Below, piece after piece: positions 55,343 through 64,000 of a stretch of 64,000 bases of DNA. Every line of letters begins with the position of its first letter. The first letter of the stretch is position 1. The translations under genes and the position numbers were made by a program. The notes under the pieces were generated by a model. That model searched no databases. It saw nothing but the letters and a program-made list of their open reading frames with translations, and was not told the DNA's origin. Source of the DNA: Streptomyces antibioticus (GTDB lineage Bacteria; Actinomycetota; Actinomycetes; Streptomycetales; Streptomycetaceae); assembly GCF_002019855.1 (NCBI RefSeq), contig NZ_CM007717.1:5933043-5997042 (forward strand), written 5' to 3'.

Positions 55343-57619
55343 GTGGCAGCCCTCGCTCGATGGTGTGTAGGCAACCGCCTGATCGTGGTCGTGCTCTGGC
55401 TGCTCGCCCTCGTGGGCACCGCCACCGCCGCCGTAGCGGCCGGCTCCGCGTACTCCAACGACTACGAGGTCCCCGGCACCGAGTCCGGCCGCGCCACCCG
55501 GCTGCTCACCGAGGGCTTCCCCGGACTCGGCGGCGACAGCGACACCGTCGTCTGGCACACCGCCTCCGGCACCGTCCGCGCCGCAGCCGTCGAACAGACC
55601 ATGACCCGCGCCCTGGACCGGATCGGGGAACTGCCCGGCGTGGCCGCCGTCCACGGCCCCTACGACGACGGGGGCGCCGCCCGGATCAGCGCGGACGGAC
55701 ACACCGCCTACGCCACCGTGACCTTCGAGGACCGCGCCGAGGACATCGACCGGGGCGAGGCACAGGCGGTGGTCGACACCGCCAAGGCCGCCGAGTCCGA
55801 CGACCTCCAGGTGGAGCTGGGCGGCAGCGCGATCGCCCTCACCGAGTCCTCCGGCGGCCATCTCGCCGAGATCGTCGGCGTGGCCGTCGCCGCCGTCGTG
55901 CTCTTCCTCGCCTTCGGCTCCCTCGCCGCCTCGCTGCTGCCCATCGCCACCGCCCTGGTCGGCGTCGGCACCGCCTACGCCGGGATCGTGCTGCTCGGGC
56001 ACGCCATGACCGTCGCCGACTTCGCGCCGATGCTCGGCATGCTCGTCGGCCTCGGCGTCGGCATCGACTACGCGCTGTTCATCGTCACCCGGCACCGGCG
56101 CGGCCTGAAACGCGGGCTCACCGTCACCGAGGCCGCCGAGAACGCCGTGGCGACCACCGGACGGGCGGTCGTCTTCGCGGGCGCCACGGTCTGCATCGCC
56201 CTGCTCGGCATGCTGATCCTGCGCCTGAACTTCCTCAACGGCGTCGCGATCGCCGCGTCCCTGACCGTCGTCCTCACGGTCGCCGCCTCCGTGACCCTGC
56301 TGCCCGCCCTGCTGTCGTACATCGGCCCGCGCGCCCTCAGCCGCCGCGAACGGCGCCGGCTCGCCGAGCACGGGCCCCAGCCGGAGCTGCCGACCGGGCT
56401 CGCCGCCCGCTGGTCGGCGTTCGTCGAGCGCCACCCCAAGCTGCTCGGCACCGTCGCCCTCGTGGTGATCGCCGTCCTCGCCCTGCCGACGTTCTCCCTC
56501 CGCCTGGGCACCTCCGACCAGGGCAACGGCCCGCAGTCCAGCACCACACGGCAGGCGTACGACCTCCTGGCCGAAGGCGCCTCCGGCGACGGCGAGGGCG
56601 CGGGTGCGGGCGGGGCCGGGGGTGGCTTCGGGCCGGGGGTCAACGGGCCGCTCACCCTGGTGACCCGGGTCGCCGGCGCCGAGGACCGGCTCGCCCTCGA
56701 CCGCCTCGACACCACCCTGCGCGCCACCGAGGGCGTCGCCTCCGTCACCCCGGTGACCTTCGACTCCGCCGGGCGCACCGCCTACCTCACCGTCGTACCG
56801 GAGTCCGCCCCGCAGTCCCGCGCCACCAGCGAACTCGTCGACCGGCTGCGCCACGAGGTGCTGCCCCGGGCCGAGTCCGGCACCTCCCTCGACGTCCAGG
56901 TCGGCGGGGTGACGGCCGGCTACGACGACTTCGCCGAGGTCATCGTCGGCAAACTGCCGCTCTTCGTCGGCGTCGTCATCGGCCTGGGCTGTCTGCTGCT
57001 CCTGCTCGCCTTCCGGTCCGTGGGCATCCCGCTCAAGGCCGCCGTGATGAACGTGGCCGCCGTCGCCGCCGCCTTCGGGGTCGTCGTCGCGATCTTCCAG
57101 TGGGGCTGGGGCAGCGAACTGCTGGGGCTCGGCCGGGCCGGACCCATCGAGCCCTTCCTCCCCGTGATCATGGTGTCCGTGCTCTTCGGCCTCTCCATGG
57201 ACTACCAGGTCTTCCTGGTCAGCCGGATGTACGAGGAGTGGCTGGAGACCGGCGACAACCGGCGGGCCGTACGGGTCGGGCTCGCCGAGACCAGCCGGGT
57301 GATCAACTCCGCCGCCGTCATCATGATCTCGGTGTTCCTCGCCTTCGTCCTCAGCGGCGACCGCGTGATCGCCATGTTCGGCATCGCGCTCGCCGCCGCC
57401 GTCGCCCTGGACGCCTTCGTGCTGCGCACGCTGCTGGTGCCGGCCCTGATGCATCTGCTCGGCGGCGCCAACTGGTGGCTGCCGGCCTGGCTGGAGCGGC
57501 GCCTGCCCCGCATCAGCATCGAGCCGCCCGAGTGCCGCGCCGCCCATGAGAGGCTCACCGACGTCATGGCGGAGCTGGAGAAGGAGCGGGAACCGGATGT
57601 ACGCGATATCGCTGGGTGA
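55343..57619 (+). CDS. MMPL/RND-family membrane transporter
   Basis: 758 aa. Two blocks, each with an N-terminal helix, a large external domain and about five helices. Typical MMPL segments are ASLLPIATALVGVGTAYAGI, LGVGIDYALFIVTRHRRG and in the second half LFGLSMDYQVFLVSRMYEEW. A Gly-rich insertion (about 415-435) lies in the second external loop. Substrate unknown; relatives export lipids or antibiotics. GTG at 55343 with GGGAG. The stop overlaps the next gene by 23 bases. Confidence 0.92.
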   Translation: MAALARWCVGNRLIVVVLWLLALVGTATAAVAAGSAYSNDYEVPGTESGRATRLLTEGFPGLGGDSDTVVWHTASGTVRAAAVEQTMTRALDRIGELPGVAAVHGPYDDGGAARISADGHTAYATVTFEDRAEDIDRGEAQAVVDTAKAAESDDLQVELGGSAIALTESSGGHLAEIVGVAVAAVVLFLAFGSLAASLLPIATALVGVGTAYAGIVLLGHAMTVADFAPMLGMLVGLGVGIDYALFIVTRHRRGLKRGLTVTEAAENAVATTGRAVVFAGATVCIALLGMLILRLNFLNGVAIAASLTVVLTVAASVTLLPALLSYIGPRALSRRERRRLAEHGPQPELPTGLAARWSAFVERHPKLLGTVALVVIAVLALPTFSLRLGTSDQGNGPQSSTTRQAYDLLAEGASGDGEGAGAGGAGGGFGPGVNGPLTLVTRVAGAEDRLALDRLDTTLRATEGVASVTPVTFDSAGRTAYLTVVPESAPQSRATSELVDRLRHEVLPRAESGTSLDVQVGGVTAGYDDFAEVIVGKLPLFVGVVIGLGCLLLLLAFRSVGIPLKAAVMNVAAVAAAFGVVVAIFQWGWGSELLGLGRAGPIEPFLPVIMVSVLFGLSMDYQVFLVSRMYEEWLETGDNRRAVRVGLAETSRVINSAAVIMISVFLAFVLSGDRVIAMFGIALAAAVALDAFVLRTLLVPALMHLLGGANWWLPAWLERRLPRISIEPPECRAAHERLTDVMAELEKEREPDVRDIAG

Positions 57620-58172
57620 CGACGGAGCCGAACTGCGGCCCCTGGAGCCGTGGAACGCCGAGGAGTTCCTCGCCCACCTGGAGCGCGGCCGTGACTTCAT
57701 CAACGAGTTCATCCCGTTCGGCTCGCAGGCCACCGACCCGGACGGCGCCCGCGAGGTGCTCCAGCGGTACGCCGACATGCGCGCCGCCGACACCGGCTCG
57801 CTGCACGGCATCTGGTCCGAGGGGCGGCTCGTCGGCGGGGTGCTCTTCCTGAACTTCGACGCCGAGCAGGGCAACTGCGAGGTCGGCTGCTGGCTGGAGC
57901 CCGCCGGCACCGGGCGCGGCCTGGTCACCCGGGCCATGCGGGTGCTGATCGACTTCGCCGTCGAGCGGCGGGGCGTCCACCGCCTGGAGTGGGTCGCCTC
58001 GGCGGGCAACACCAACAGCCTGAACGTCGCCCGGCGGCTCGGCTTCACCCGCGACGGTGTGCGCCGGGAGGCGTACCCCTATCGTGGGGTCCGGCACGAC
58101 CTCGAGGTGTGGTCCGTGCTCGCCCAGGAGTGGCGCACCGCACGCGCGCGTGCCGCTCACAACGATCATTAA
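57597..58172 (+). CDS. GNAT acetyltransferase (RimJ/RimL type)
   Basis: 191 aa. Starts YAISLGDDGAELRPLEPWNAEEF and has INEFIPFGSQATDPDGA, the CoA loop EPAGTGRGLVTRAMRVLIDFA and the closing NTNSLNVARRLGFTRDGVRREA: all typical of ribosomal-protein-serine-acetyltransferase-like enzymes. Natural substrate unknown. ATG at 57597 lies inside the end of the MMPL gene and has AGGAGCGGG 6-7 bases upstream, so it is likely coupled. Confidence 0.9.
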   Translation: MYAISLGDDGAELRPLEPWNAEEFLAHLERGRDFINEFIPFGSQATDPDGAREVLQRYADMRAADTGSLHGIWSEGRLVGGVLFLNFDAEQGNCEVGCWLEPAGTGRGLVTRAMRVLIDFAVERRGVHRLEWVASAGNTNSLNVARRLGFTRDGVRREAYPYRGVRHDLEVWSVLAQEWRTARARAAHNDH

Positions 58173-58208
58173 GGGACCTCTCAGAGAGCGTCCGTACGGT
58201 GCGGGGTT

Positions 58209-58817
58209 ATGGGAACCAAGACTGTTGACGAGACCGGCGCCGAGCCCGGCACCGAGGCCACTGAGGTCACCGAGGCCGCCGAGGCCACTGAGGTCGCGAA
58301 TGACGACCGGGCGGTGGACATGACGAAGACCGACGCCGTTGACGAAACGGCTGTCGAGGACGGCGAGGACACGGACGCCGACGACACGGACGCCGCCGTC
58401 GGGGACGTCCCGGCCGGTCCGACCGGCGTCGGCCAGGGCGCGGGCGCCGTGGTCTCCGCCGCGCTCGGCCTCGTGTCGCTCACGGGGAGCTGGATCGGCA
58501 CGGTCGCGGGCGCCCGCCAGACCCTGGTCGGCCAGCTCAAGTCGTCCTCCGGGTCCGCGAGTGTCGCGGAGCAGATCCAGGCCGTCTACGGCGACGCCTG
58601 GCAGACCACCGCGCTGTGGGGCGGCCTGTTCGCGCTGGCCGCGCTGGTCACCGGTGTCGTCGTGCTGGCCCGCCCCGCCTTCGGCAGCCCGGCCCGGCCG
58701 CAGGCCCCCTGGATCAAGTCCGTCTCCTGGGCGGGCATCGCCCTCGGCGTCATCGGCCTGCTGCTGGCCGTCCTGAAGTACACCGACGCGCTGCTCGGCC
58801 TGCCCTCCGCGGGCTGA
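58209..58817 (+). CDS. membrane protein with acidic N-terminal tail
   Basis: 202 aa. The first about 70 residues are Glu/Asp/Thr/Ala-rich (TEVTEAAEATEV-like repeats), probably disordered. Then three hydrophobic stretches: AGAVVSAALGLVSLTGSWIGTVA, TALWGGLFALAALVTGVVVLA and SWAGIALGVIGLLLAVLKY. No family recognised. ATG at 58209 follows TACGGT by 8 bases with only a GCGGGG site. It stands between the GNAT gene and a long hairpin. Confidence 0.8.
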   Translation: MGTKTVDETGAEPGTEATEVTEAAEATEVANDDRAVDMTKTDAVDETAVEDGEDTDADDTDAAVGDVPAGPTGVGQGAGAVVSAALGLVSLTGSWIGTVAGARQTLVGQLKSSSGSASVAEQIQAVYGDAWQTTALWGGLFALAALVTGVVVLARPAFGSPARPQAPWIKSVSWAGIALGVIGLLLAVLKYTDALLGLPSAG

Positions 58818-58835
58818 TCCACGAGCCGTCTTGTG

Positions 58836-58888
58836 TGAGGGGTCTTAGGGAGCCCGGCCGGACCTTACGGCCGCCCTAAGACCCCTCA
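58836..58888 (+). terminator. 15-bp stem hairpin after the acidic membrane protein gene
   Basis: Perfect 15-bp inverted repeat TGAGGGGTCTTAGGG and its complement (58836-58850 / 58874-58888) around a 23-base loop that can itself pair (CGGCCG twice). The core GTCTTAGGG is notable. Terminator or operator of the downstream genes. Confidence 0.65.
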
Positions 58889-59019
58889 GGCGTGTCTAAG
58901 GCACCGCCCGCCCCCGGAAGATGCGGCACTCTCCCGATGTGGCGGACCCCTCTGGCGGACGAAGGTGGAGTCATCGCAGCGAGCGCTGCGGGGACCACCG
59001 ACCGTCAGGGGACGACACC

Positions 59020-59229
59020 ATGTACGAGTACGAGCTGCACCAGATCCGCTCCGCCGAACTGCTGCGCCGCGCCGCCGACGAGCGCCTGGCCCGGGAGGCC
59101 GTCCGCGGCCGCCGCGCCGCCCGCCGCGAGGCCGCGGAGCGCGCGGCCCACGACCGCACCACCACGAACCCCGAGTCCGAACCCCATACCCACCGCCCGC
59201 GCCGCCCCCGCTTCCCGCGCGCCGCGTGA
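59020..59229 (+). CDS. small Arg/Glu-rich protein
   Basis: 69 aa: MYEYELHQIRSAELLRRAAD followed by a highly charged helix (ERLAREAVRGRRAARREAAERAA) and a basic His/Pro/Arg tail. Likely one long helix; no family recognised, though short proteins with this beginning are common in Streptomyces (from memory). ATG at 59020 has AGGGGACG upstream. It lies between the long hairpin and the LAL regulator. Confidence 0.72.
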   Translation: MYEYELHQIRSAELLRRAADERLAREAVRGRRAARREAAERAAHDRTTTNPESEPHTHRPRRPRFPRAA

Positions 59230-59699
59230 ACACGGAGGCGGGGGAGCGGGACGGCATGACGGCCGACCACTCCTCCCGGGCGACGAACCCCGCCGGCCCG
59301 ACGACGGCGCCCGGCACCGGCCGGGAGACAGCCCCGACGGCCGGCTCCCGGAAGGCGGCGACCCCTGCCGGTCCGCGGTCGGTGGGGACAGCGGGCGCCG
59401 CCGGTTCGGCGGTGGTGCCCACCGCACGGCGTCGGACCGGAACAACCGCTGGTCCGCCGGTGGCGGTCACCGCCGGCCCGGGTGCAGCGGCGGTCGCCGG
59501 GCCGATGGCGGCGGCGACCGCACGGACGCCGACGGCGACCCCCGCCGGGGTGTCGGCGCCGATGTCCGCCGGGGCACAGGAGGGCGGCCGTACGGGGGTC
59601 GGCCGCCCTTCGGTGACGACGGGCGGCGGACGCGCGCTGATCGCTGCTCCGACGGCGGGCCCGGTGATATCCACTGGGCCCTCGCCCGTCGCGCGTGCG
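59230..59699 (+). other. 470-bp region before the LAL regulator; alternative N-terminal extension
   Basis: The regulator's frame is open throughout and would encode an Ala/Thr/Pro/Gly-rich low-complexity stretch. GTG at 59226 overlaps the previous stop, and ATG at 59256 has a strong GGAGGCGGGGGAG site. Against this, a 10-bp stem hairpin (59581-59590 / 59600-59609) looks like a terminator and the sequence has no fold. I see no other gene here. Confidence 0.5.
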
Positions 59700-62600
59700 A
59701 TGCTCGCGTCCGTGGATACCAGGTCCGTCAGCCCCGTCTTCGTCGGGCGTGCCGATGAGTTGGGCGCTCTGGACGACGCGCTCGCCCGTGCCGGCGCCGG
59801 GGAGCCGCAGGCGTTGCTCATCGGAGGTGAGGCCGGGGTCGGCAAGACCCGCCTCGTCGAGGAGTTCGCCTCCGCCGCGAGCGCCCGGGGCGCGGCCGTC
59901 GCGCTCGGCGGCTGTGTCGAGATCGGCGCCGACGGGCTGCCGTTCGCCCCCTTCTCCACCGCCCTGCGCGCCCTGCGCCGCGCCCTGCCCGCCGAACTGG
60001 CCGCCGCCGCTGCCGGACAGGAGGGCGAACTCGCCCGGCTGCTGCCCGAGTTGGGCGAACCCGGCACCGGACGCCACGACGAGGAGGGCATGGCCCGCCT
60101 CTTCGAACTCACCGCCCGGCTCCTGGAGCGCGTCGCCGCCGACCGCACGGTCGTCCTCGCCCTGGAGGACCTGCACTGGGCCGACGCCTCCACCCGCCAC
60201 CTCCTCTCCTACCTGCTGCGCACCCTGCGCACCGGCCGGCTCGTCGTCCTCGCCACCTACCGCGCCGACGACATCCACCGCCGTCACCCGCTGCGCCCCC
60301 TGCTCGCCGAACTCGACCGGCTGCGCACCGTACGGCGCCTCGAACTCGCCCGTCTCACCCGCGAGGAGGTCGGCCGCCAGATCGCCGGCATCCTCGCCCA
60401 GGAACCCGACCCCGCCCAGGTCGACGCGATCTTCCGGCGCTCCGACGGCAACGCCTTCTTCGTCGAGGAACTCGCCGTCGCCGGGAACCAGGGCTGCTGC
60501 GCCGGGCTCACCGACTCGCTGCGCGATCTGCTGCTGGTGCGGGTGGAGGCGCTGCCCGAGGCCGGGCAGCAGATGGCCCGGATCGTCGCCGAGGGCGGCT
60601 CCACCGTCGAGTACCGGCTGCTGGCCGCCGTCGCCGGGCTCGCCGAGGACGACCTGATCGCCGCGCTGCGGGCCGCCGTGAACGCCAACCTGCTGCTCGC
60701 CACCCCCGACGGCGACGGCTACCGCTTCCGGCACTCGCTGGTCCGCGAGGCCGTCAGCGACGACCTGCTGCCCGGCGAACGCTCCCGCCTCAACCGCCGT
60801 TACGCCGAGGCCCTGGAGGCCGATCCGACGCTCGTCCCCGCCGACGAACGCGTGATGCGGCTCGCCGGCTACTGGTGCCACGCCCACGACCCGGCCAAGG
60901 CGCTGCCCGCCGCCCTGGACGCCTCCGTCGCGGCCCGCTCCCGCCGCGCCTACAGCGAGCAACTGCACTTCCTGGAACGGGCGATGGAGCTGTGGGAGAG
61001 CGCGCCCGACGAGGTCCGCGCCCGGCTGCGGCCCGCCGACTACACCGAGGCGTACCCCGCCCCGCGGCCCGAAGCCTCGCTGCGCTACCTCGACCTCATG
61101 GCCGAGGCCGCCGTCGCGGGCCGCTACTGCGGCGAACGCGAACGCGCCCTGAAGATCACCAAGCGGGCGCTGCGCCTCCTCGCGGACGACGACGATCCGC
61201 TGCGCTCCGCCTGGTTCTGGGTGCAGCGCTCCCGTCTGGTGCGCGCCCTGGGCCGGGGCAGCGGACGCGAGGAACTGGCCGAGGCACAGGAGCTGGTGCG
61301 CGGACTGCCGCCCGGCGAGGTGCACGCCGAGGTCCTCACGCACGCCGCCAACTGGTTCATGGTCCACGCCCCCGGCCCCGGCGCCTTCGAGGCCGCCGAA
61401 CGGGCCGTCGCGTACGCCCGGATGGTGGGCGCCCGCGACACCGAACTCGACGCCCGCCAGATCCTCGGGGTCCTCATGGTCGCCTCCGGTGACACCGAGG
61501 CCGGCCTGGCCGAACTGGCCGAGGTGAAGGACCGGGCGCTCGCCGAGGACATCCCCATGGTCGCGGTGAACGCCTATGTGAACCTCCCCTCCGAACTGGA
61601 GGCCGTCGGCCGCTCCCGGGAGGCCATGGCCGTCCTCGAACGGGGCGTCGCCTTCGCCGGACGCCATGGACTGCCCGACAGCCAGGCGTGGATCTGGGGC
61701 AATCTCGCCGAGTCCCTGCTCTCGGTGGGCCGTTGGGACGACGCCGCCCGCGCCTTCGTGGACCCCGGGCGGATGGGACTCGCCGTCGGCGCCAAGGGTG
61801 TGCACGCCATCCTGCGCGCGGAACTCGCCATAGCGCGCGGCGACTTCGCCGAGGCCCATGAACAACTGGCCGTGGCCCGCGACTGTTTCGGCTCCCACCA
61901 CCACACCGCACAGCACCACCTCCCCCTCGCCCGCCACTCCATCGCCCTCGCGATCGCCGAGGGCCGCCCCGAAGAAGCCGCGGATCTCCTCGAACGCGCC
62001 CTGGACGCCGGCTTCCAGCCCGGCGCGCAGCGCTATGTCTGGCCGCTCCTGATCACCGCGATCCCGGCCGCGACCACCGGGGACCTCCTCGCCCGGATCC
62101 GCGCCGCGAGCCGCAGGCTTCCCACCGGCGCCGCCGTCTGGCAGGCCCACGCGCTCTGGCTGCGCGCCGAACTCCTGCGCGCCGAGGGCCACCCCGCCCT
62201 GGAGGAGTGGACCGAGACGGTCACCGCCTTCGAACACCTCGAACGCCCCTACGACCTGGCCCGCACCCGCCACCGCCTGGCCGAGGCCCTGCTGACCGGC
62301 GGCACGGACGACGACGGCGACCGCGAGAACGACCGGGACCGTGCCGCCGAACTGCTCCGCCTCGCCCACGCCGTCGCCACCCATCTCGGCGCCCGGCCGT
62401 TCGCCGACGCGGTCGACCTGTTGGCCCGGCGCGCCCGGCTGGCCGTCGTCCCGGCCCTGCCGCAGTGCTCCGCCGACCCCGTCGAGGCGCTCGGCCTCAC
62501 CAGCCGGGAGCGCGACGTCCTACGGCTGGTCGCGGCCGGCCGCACCAACCGGCAGATCGCCGAACGGCTCTTCATCTCCCCCAAGACGGCCAGCGTGCAC

Positions 62601-62726
62601 GTCTCCAACATCCTGGCCAAGCTGGGGGTGTCGGGCCGCGGCGAGGCGGCGGCGGTGGCCCACCGGGTGGGACTGTCCCCGACGGAGGAGCAGGCGGGGG
62701 CGGAGGGCCGGGGGGCACTCACCTGA
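59700..62726 (+). CDS. LuxR-family (LAL) transcriptional regulator with ATPase domain
   Basis: 1008 aa from ATG at 59700 (1157 aa if ATG 59256 is used). It starts with VSPVFVGRADELGALDDAL, Walker A GGEAGVGKT (about 42-50), Walker B VVLALEDLHWAD. A long helical repeat middle (TPR-like, about 380-880) and a C-terminal LuxR helix-turn-helix LTSRERDVLRLVAAGRTNRQ ... VHVSNILAKLGV follow. Such large ATP-binding LuxR proteins activate metabolic or antibiotic clusters; the inducer is unknown. No obvious target operon is adjacent; the next gene is convergent. An inserted acidic loop DDDGDRENDRDR (about 870) is notable. Confidence 0.9.
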   Translation: MLASVDTRSVSPVFVGRADELGALDDALARAGAGEPQALLIGGEAGVGKTRLVEEFASAASARGAAVALGGCVEIGADGLPFAPFSTALRALRRALPAELAAAAAGQEGELARLLPELGEPGTGRHDEEGMARLFELTARLLERVAADRTVVLALEDLHWADASTRHLLSYLLRTLRTGRLVVLATYRADDIHRRHPLRPLLAELDRLRTVRRLELARLTREEVGRQIAGILAQEPDPAQVDAIFRRSDGNAFFVEELAVAGNQGCCAGLTDSLRDLLLVRVEALPEAGQQMARIVAEGGSTVEYRLLAAVAGLAEDDLIAALRAAVNANLLLATPDGDGYRFRHSLVREAVSDDLLPGERSRLNRRYAEALEADPTLVPADERVMRLAGYWCHAHDPAKALPAALDASVAARSRRAYSEQLHFLERAMELWESAPDEVRARLRPADYTEAYPAPRPEASLRYLDLMAEAAVAGRYCGERERALKITKRALRLLADDDDPLRSAWFWVQRSRLVRALGRGSGREELAEAQELVRGLPPGEVHAEVLTHAANWFMVHAPGPGAFEAAERAVAYARMVGARDTELDARQILGVLMVASGDTEAGLAELAEVKDRALAEDIPMVAVNAYVNLPSELEAVGRSREAMAVLERGVAFAGRHGLPDSQAWIWGNLAESLLSVGRWDDAARAFVDPGRMGLAVGAKGVHAILRAELAIARGDFAEAHEQLAVARDCFGSHHHTAQHHLPLARHSIALAIAEGRPEEAADLLERALDAGFQPGAQRYVWPLLITAIPAATTGDLLARIRAASRRLPTGAAVWQAHALWLRAELLRAEGHPALEEWTETVTAFEHLERPYDLARTRHRLAEALLTGGTDDDGDRENDRDRAAELLRLAHAVATHLGARPFADAVDLLARRARLAVVPALPQCSADPVEALGLTSRERDVLRLVAAGRTNRQIAERLFISPKTASVHVSNILAKLGVSGRGEAAAVAHRVGLSPTEEQAGAEGRGALT

Positions 62727-62752
62727 GCGAGCTGCGGGACGCGCCCCCCCGG

Positions 62753-63910
62753 TCAGCTCACCTTGAGCTCCAGGATCCGATCGTCCCCCTCCTTCGGGGC
62801 GCCGCGGCCGTCGGTGTTGCTGGTGGTGACCCAGAGCCGGTCGCCGCCCGCCGCGATCACCGTGCGCAGCCGGCCGTACTTCTCGTCCAGGAAGGACTGC
62901 GGGTCCGCCGACGCCTCGGTGCCCTTGAGCGGGATGCGCCACAGACGCTGGCCGCGCAGCCCCACCATCCATATCGAGCCCTGGGCGTAGGCGATCCCGC
63001 TGGGGGAGGCCACGTCCGTGTGCCACTGCGCCAGCGGATTGCGGTACCGGGAGTCGTCGGACTCGCCCTCGACCTCCGGCCAGCCGTAGTTCGCGCCGGG
63101 CTCGATCGCGTTCAGCTCGTCCCAGGTGTCCTGGCCGAACTCCGCCGCGAACAGCCGCTGTTTCGCGTCCCAGGCCAGGCCCTGCACATTGCGGTGGCCG
63201 TACGAGTACACGGGGGAGCCGGGGAAGGGGTTGCCCGGGGCCGGCTCGCCCTCGGGGGTGAGCCGCAGGATCTTGCCGCCCAGGGACTCCTTGTCCTGGG
63301 ACAGCCCCGTGTCACCGCTCTCGCCCGTGCCCGCGTACAGCATGCCGTCGGGCCCGAAGGCGATCCGGCCGCCGTTGTGGATCATGCCCTTGGGGATGCC
63401 TTTGAAGACCGTGTCCGGGGCGCCGAGCTGATCGCCGGGGGAGCGCTTCGGGTCGTAGATCATGCGGACGACGCGATTGTCCGAGGCCGAGGTGAAGTAC
63501 GCGTAGACCATGTGATCGGACGCGTAGTCCGGCGAGAGGGCGATGCCCAGCAGACCGCCCTCCCCGGCCGCCGAGACCCCGGGGACCTCACCCAGCTCGG
63601 TCTTCTTCCCCGAGTCCTCGTCGACCAGCGTGATCGTGCCCTCGTCACGCGAGGCGACCAGCAGCCCGCCCTCGGGAAGCACGGCCACGCCCCACGGACT
63701 GTCCAGCCCCTCGGCGACGGTCCGCACCACCTCGACGGAGCCCTTCGCAGCCGGAGTGGCCTCACCGCCCGGCGACGACGACCCCCGCACGGCCGACCCA
63801 CTCGCCGAGGCGCTAGCGCTCCCCGGCGACCCCCCGTCGTCCGAGGAGCAGCCGGCGCTGAACAGCAGAGCACCCACGGCCAGCACGGCCGGCACAGCAG
63901 TACGACGCAC
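62753..63910 (-). CDS. PQQ-type sugar dehydrogenase lipoprotein
   Basis: 385-392 aa. Lipoprotein signal with lipobox SAGC (Cys about residue 21 of the short form), Ser/Gly linker, then a six-bladed propeller of the soluble glucose/sorbosone dehydrogenase family. Recognisable segments are LDSPWGVAVLP, GEGGLLGIALSPDY, the catalytic-His region MIHNGGRIAFGPDG, YSYGHRNVQGLAWD and IEPGANYGWPEVEG. It would oxidise sugars with PQQ at the cell surface. GTG at 63910 has AAGGGAGCGGG 5-8 bases upstream; GTG at 63931 is in frame but unsupported. The remaining 63911-64000 holds only its promoter side. Confidence 0.92.
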   Translation of the reverse strand: MRRTAVPAVLAVGALLFSAGCSSDDGGSPGSASASASGSAVRGSSSPGGEATPAAKGSVEVVRTVAEGLDSPWGVAVLPEGGLLVASRDEGTITLVDEDSGKKTELGEVPGVSAAGEGGLLGIALSPDYASDHMVYAYFTSASDNRVVRMIYDPKRSPGDQLGAPDTVFKGIPKGMIHNGGRIAFGPDGMLYAGTGESGDTGLSQDKESLGGKILRLTPEGEPAPGNPFPGSPVYSYGHRNVQGLAWDAKQRLFAAEFGQDTWDELNAIEPGANYGWPEVEGESDDSRYRNPLAQWHTDVASPSGIAYAQGSIWMVGLRGQRLWRIPLKGTEASADPQSFLDEKYGRLRTVIAAGGDRLWVTTSNTDGRGAPKEGDDRILELKVS

Positions 63911-64000
63911 GATTCCCGCTCCCTTCGACACAGCGATACCCGAAAACGGCTTCCCCTTGTCCTACGCCGCAGCCACCCCACAGGTTCCCGACAGCCCCCG

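Noticed and set aside
58971..62384. 1137-codon minus-strand frame opposite the LAL regulator
   Set aside because: Antisense shadow; the plus frame has all motifs of a LuxR/LAL protein.

Overview
The window is about 72-75% GC by eye. It has strongly GC-biased third codon positions, many GTG and TTG starts, Tat and lipoprotein signals with actinobacterial lipoboxes, and no poly-U at most hairpins. Together with the gene set (tandem L,D-transpeptidase lipoproteins, RmdB-like GGDEF-EAL protein, glycine-riboswitch gcvT, large LuxR/LAL regulator) this points to the core chromosome of a Streptomyces or close relative. From memory, the order glgX ... sdaA-glyA-gcvH-gcvT ... peptide ABC ... mnmA ... 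ligA-rmdB-gatCAB resembles the S. coelicolor core block. I could not check this by alignment.

Layout. 0.1-6.1 kb (- strand): a secreted M4 metalloprotease with its terminator, then a heterodimeric ABC exporter. 6.2-11.3 kb: glgX, divergent from two paralogous L,D-transpeptidase lipoproteins. 11.4-16.8 kb: enoyl-CoA hydratase, HATPase regulator, a coupled pair (variant NodB deacetylase and beta-propeller lipoprotein), a GNAT-like protein, an EF-hand mini-protein and an F420/NADP oxidoreductase-like enzyme. 16.9-21.3 kb: a trio of formylglycine-generating enzyme, HAD hydrolase and arylsulfatase; the first enzyme would activate the third. 21.3-26.1 kb (- strand): gcvT-gcvH-glyA-sdaA under a tandem glycine riboswitch. 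This is a readable route from glycine to serine to pyruvate plus ammonia. A 187-bp element bounded by 20-bp perfect inverted repeats lies between gcvT and gcvH. 26.3-28.8 kb: a P-loop kinase-like protein and two SseB-like genes.

29.1-35.4 kb: a five-gene peptide ABC importer (permease, binding protein, permease, two ATPases) closed by a clear terminator. 35.5-38.8 kb: TRIC-type channel protein, thioesterase, and a TetR regulator divergent from two tiny membrane proteins across a 28-bp palindrome. 38.8-42.7 kb: cysteine desulfurase and MnmA (sulfur relay to tRNA) flanking an antisense amidase, then an alpha/beta hydrolase. 42.8-44.4 kb: a compact TnpB element with an intact RuvC triad, a divergent ribbon-helix-helix gene and a predicted omega RNA that overlaps the end of tnpB. 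44.4-54.7 kb: SDR, MetE-like protein, ligA, rmdB (preceded by a possible leaderless 43-codon ORF), and gatC-gatA-(79-aa protein)-gatB. 54.8-64 kb: repeat-bearing membrane protein, MMPL transporter, GNAT, acidic membrane protein, small charged protein, LAL regulator and a PQQ-type sugar dehydrogenase lipoprotein.

The most unusual structures are the inverted-repeat element inside the glycine operon, the RHH-TnpB element, the FGE-HAD-sulfatase trio, the TetR palindrome controlling two mini membrane proteins, the unannotated 79-aa gene inside gatCAB, and the possible leaderless upstream ORF of rmdB.
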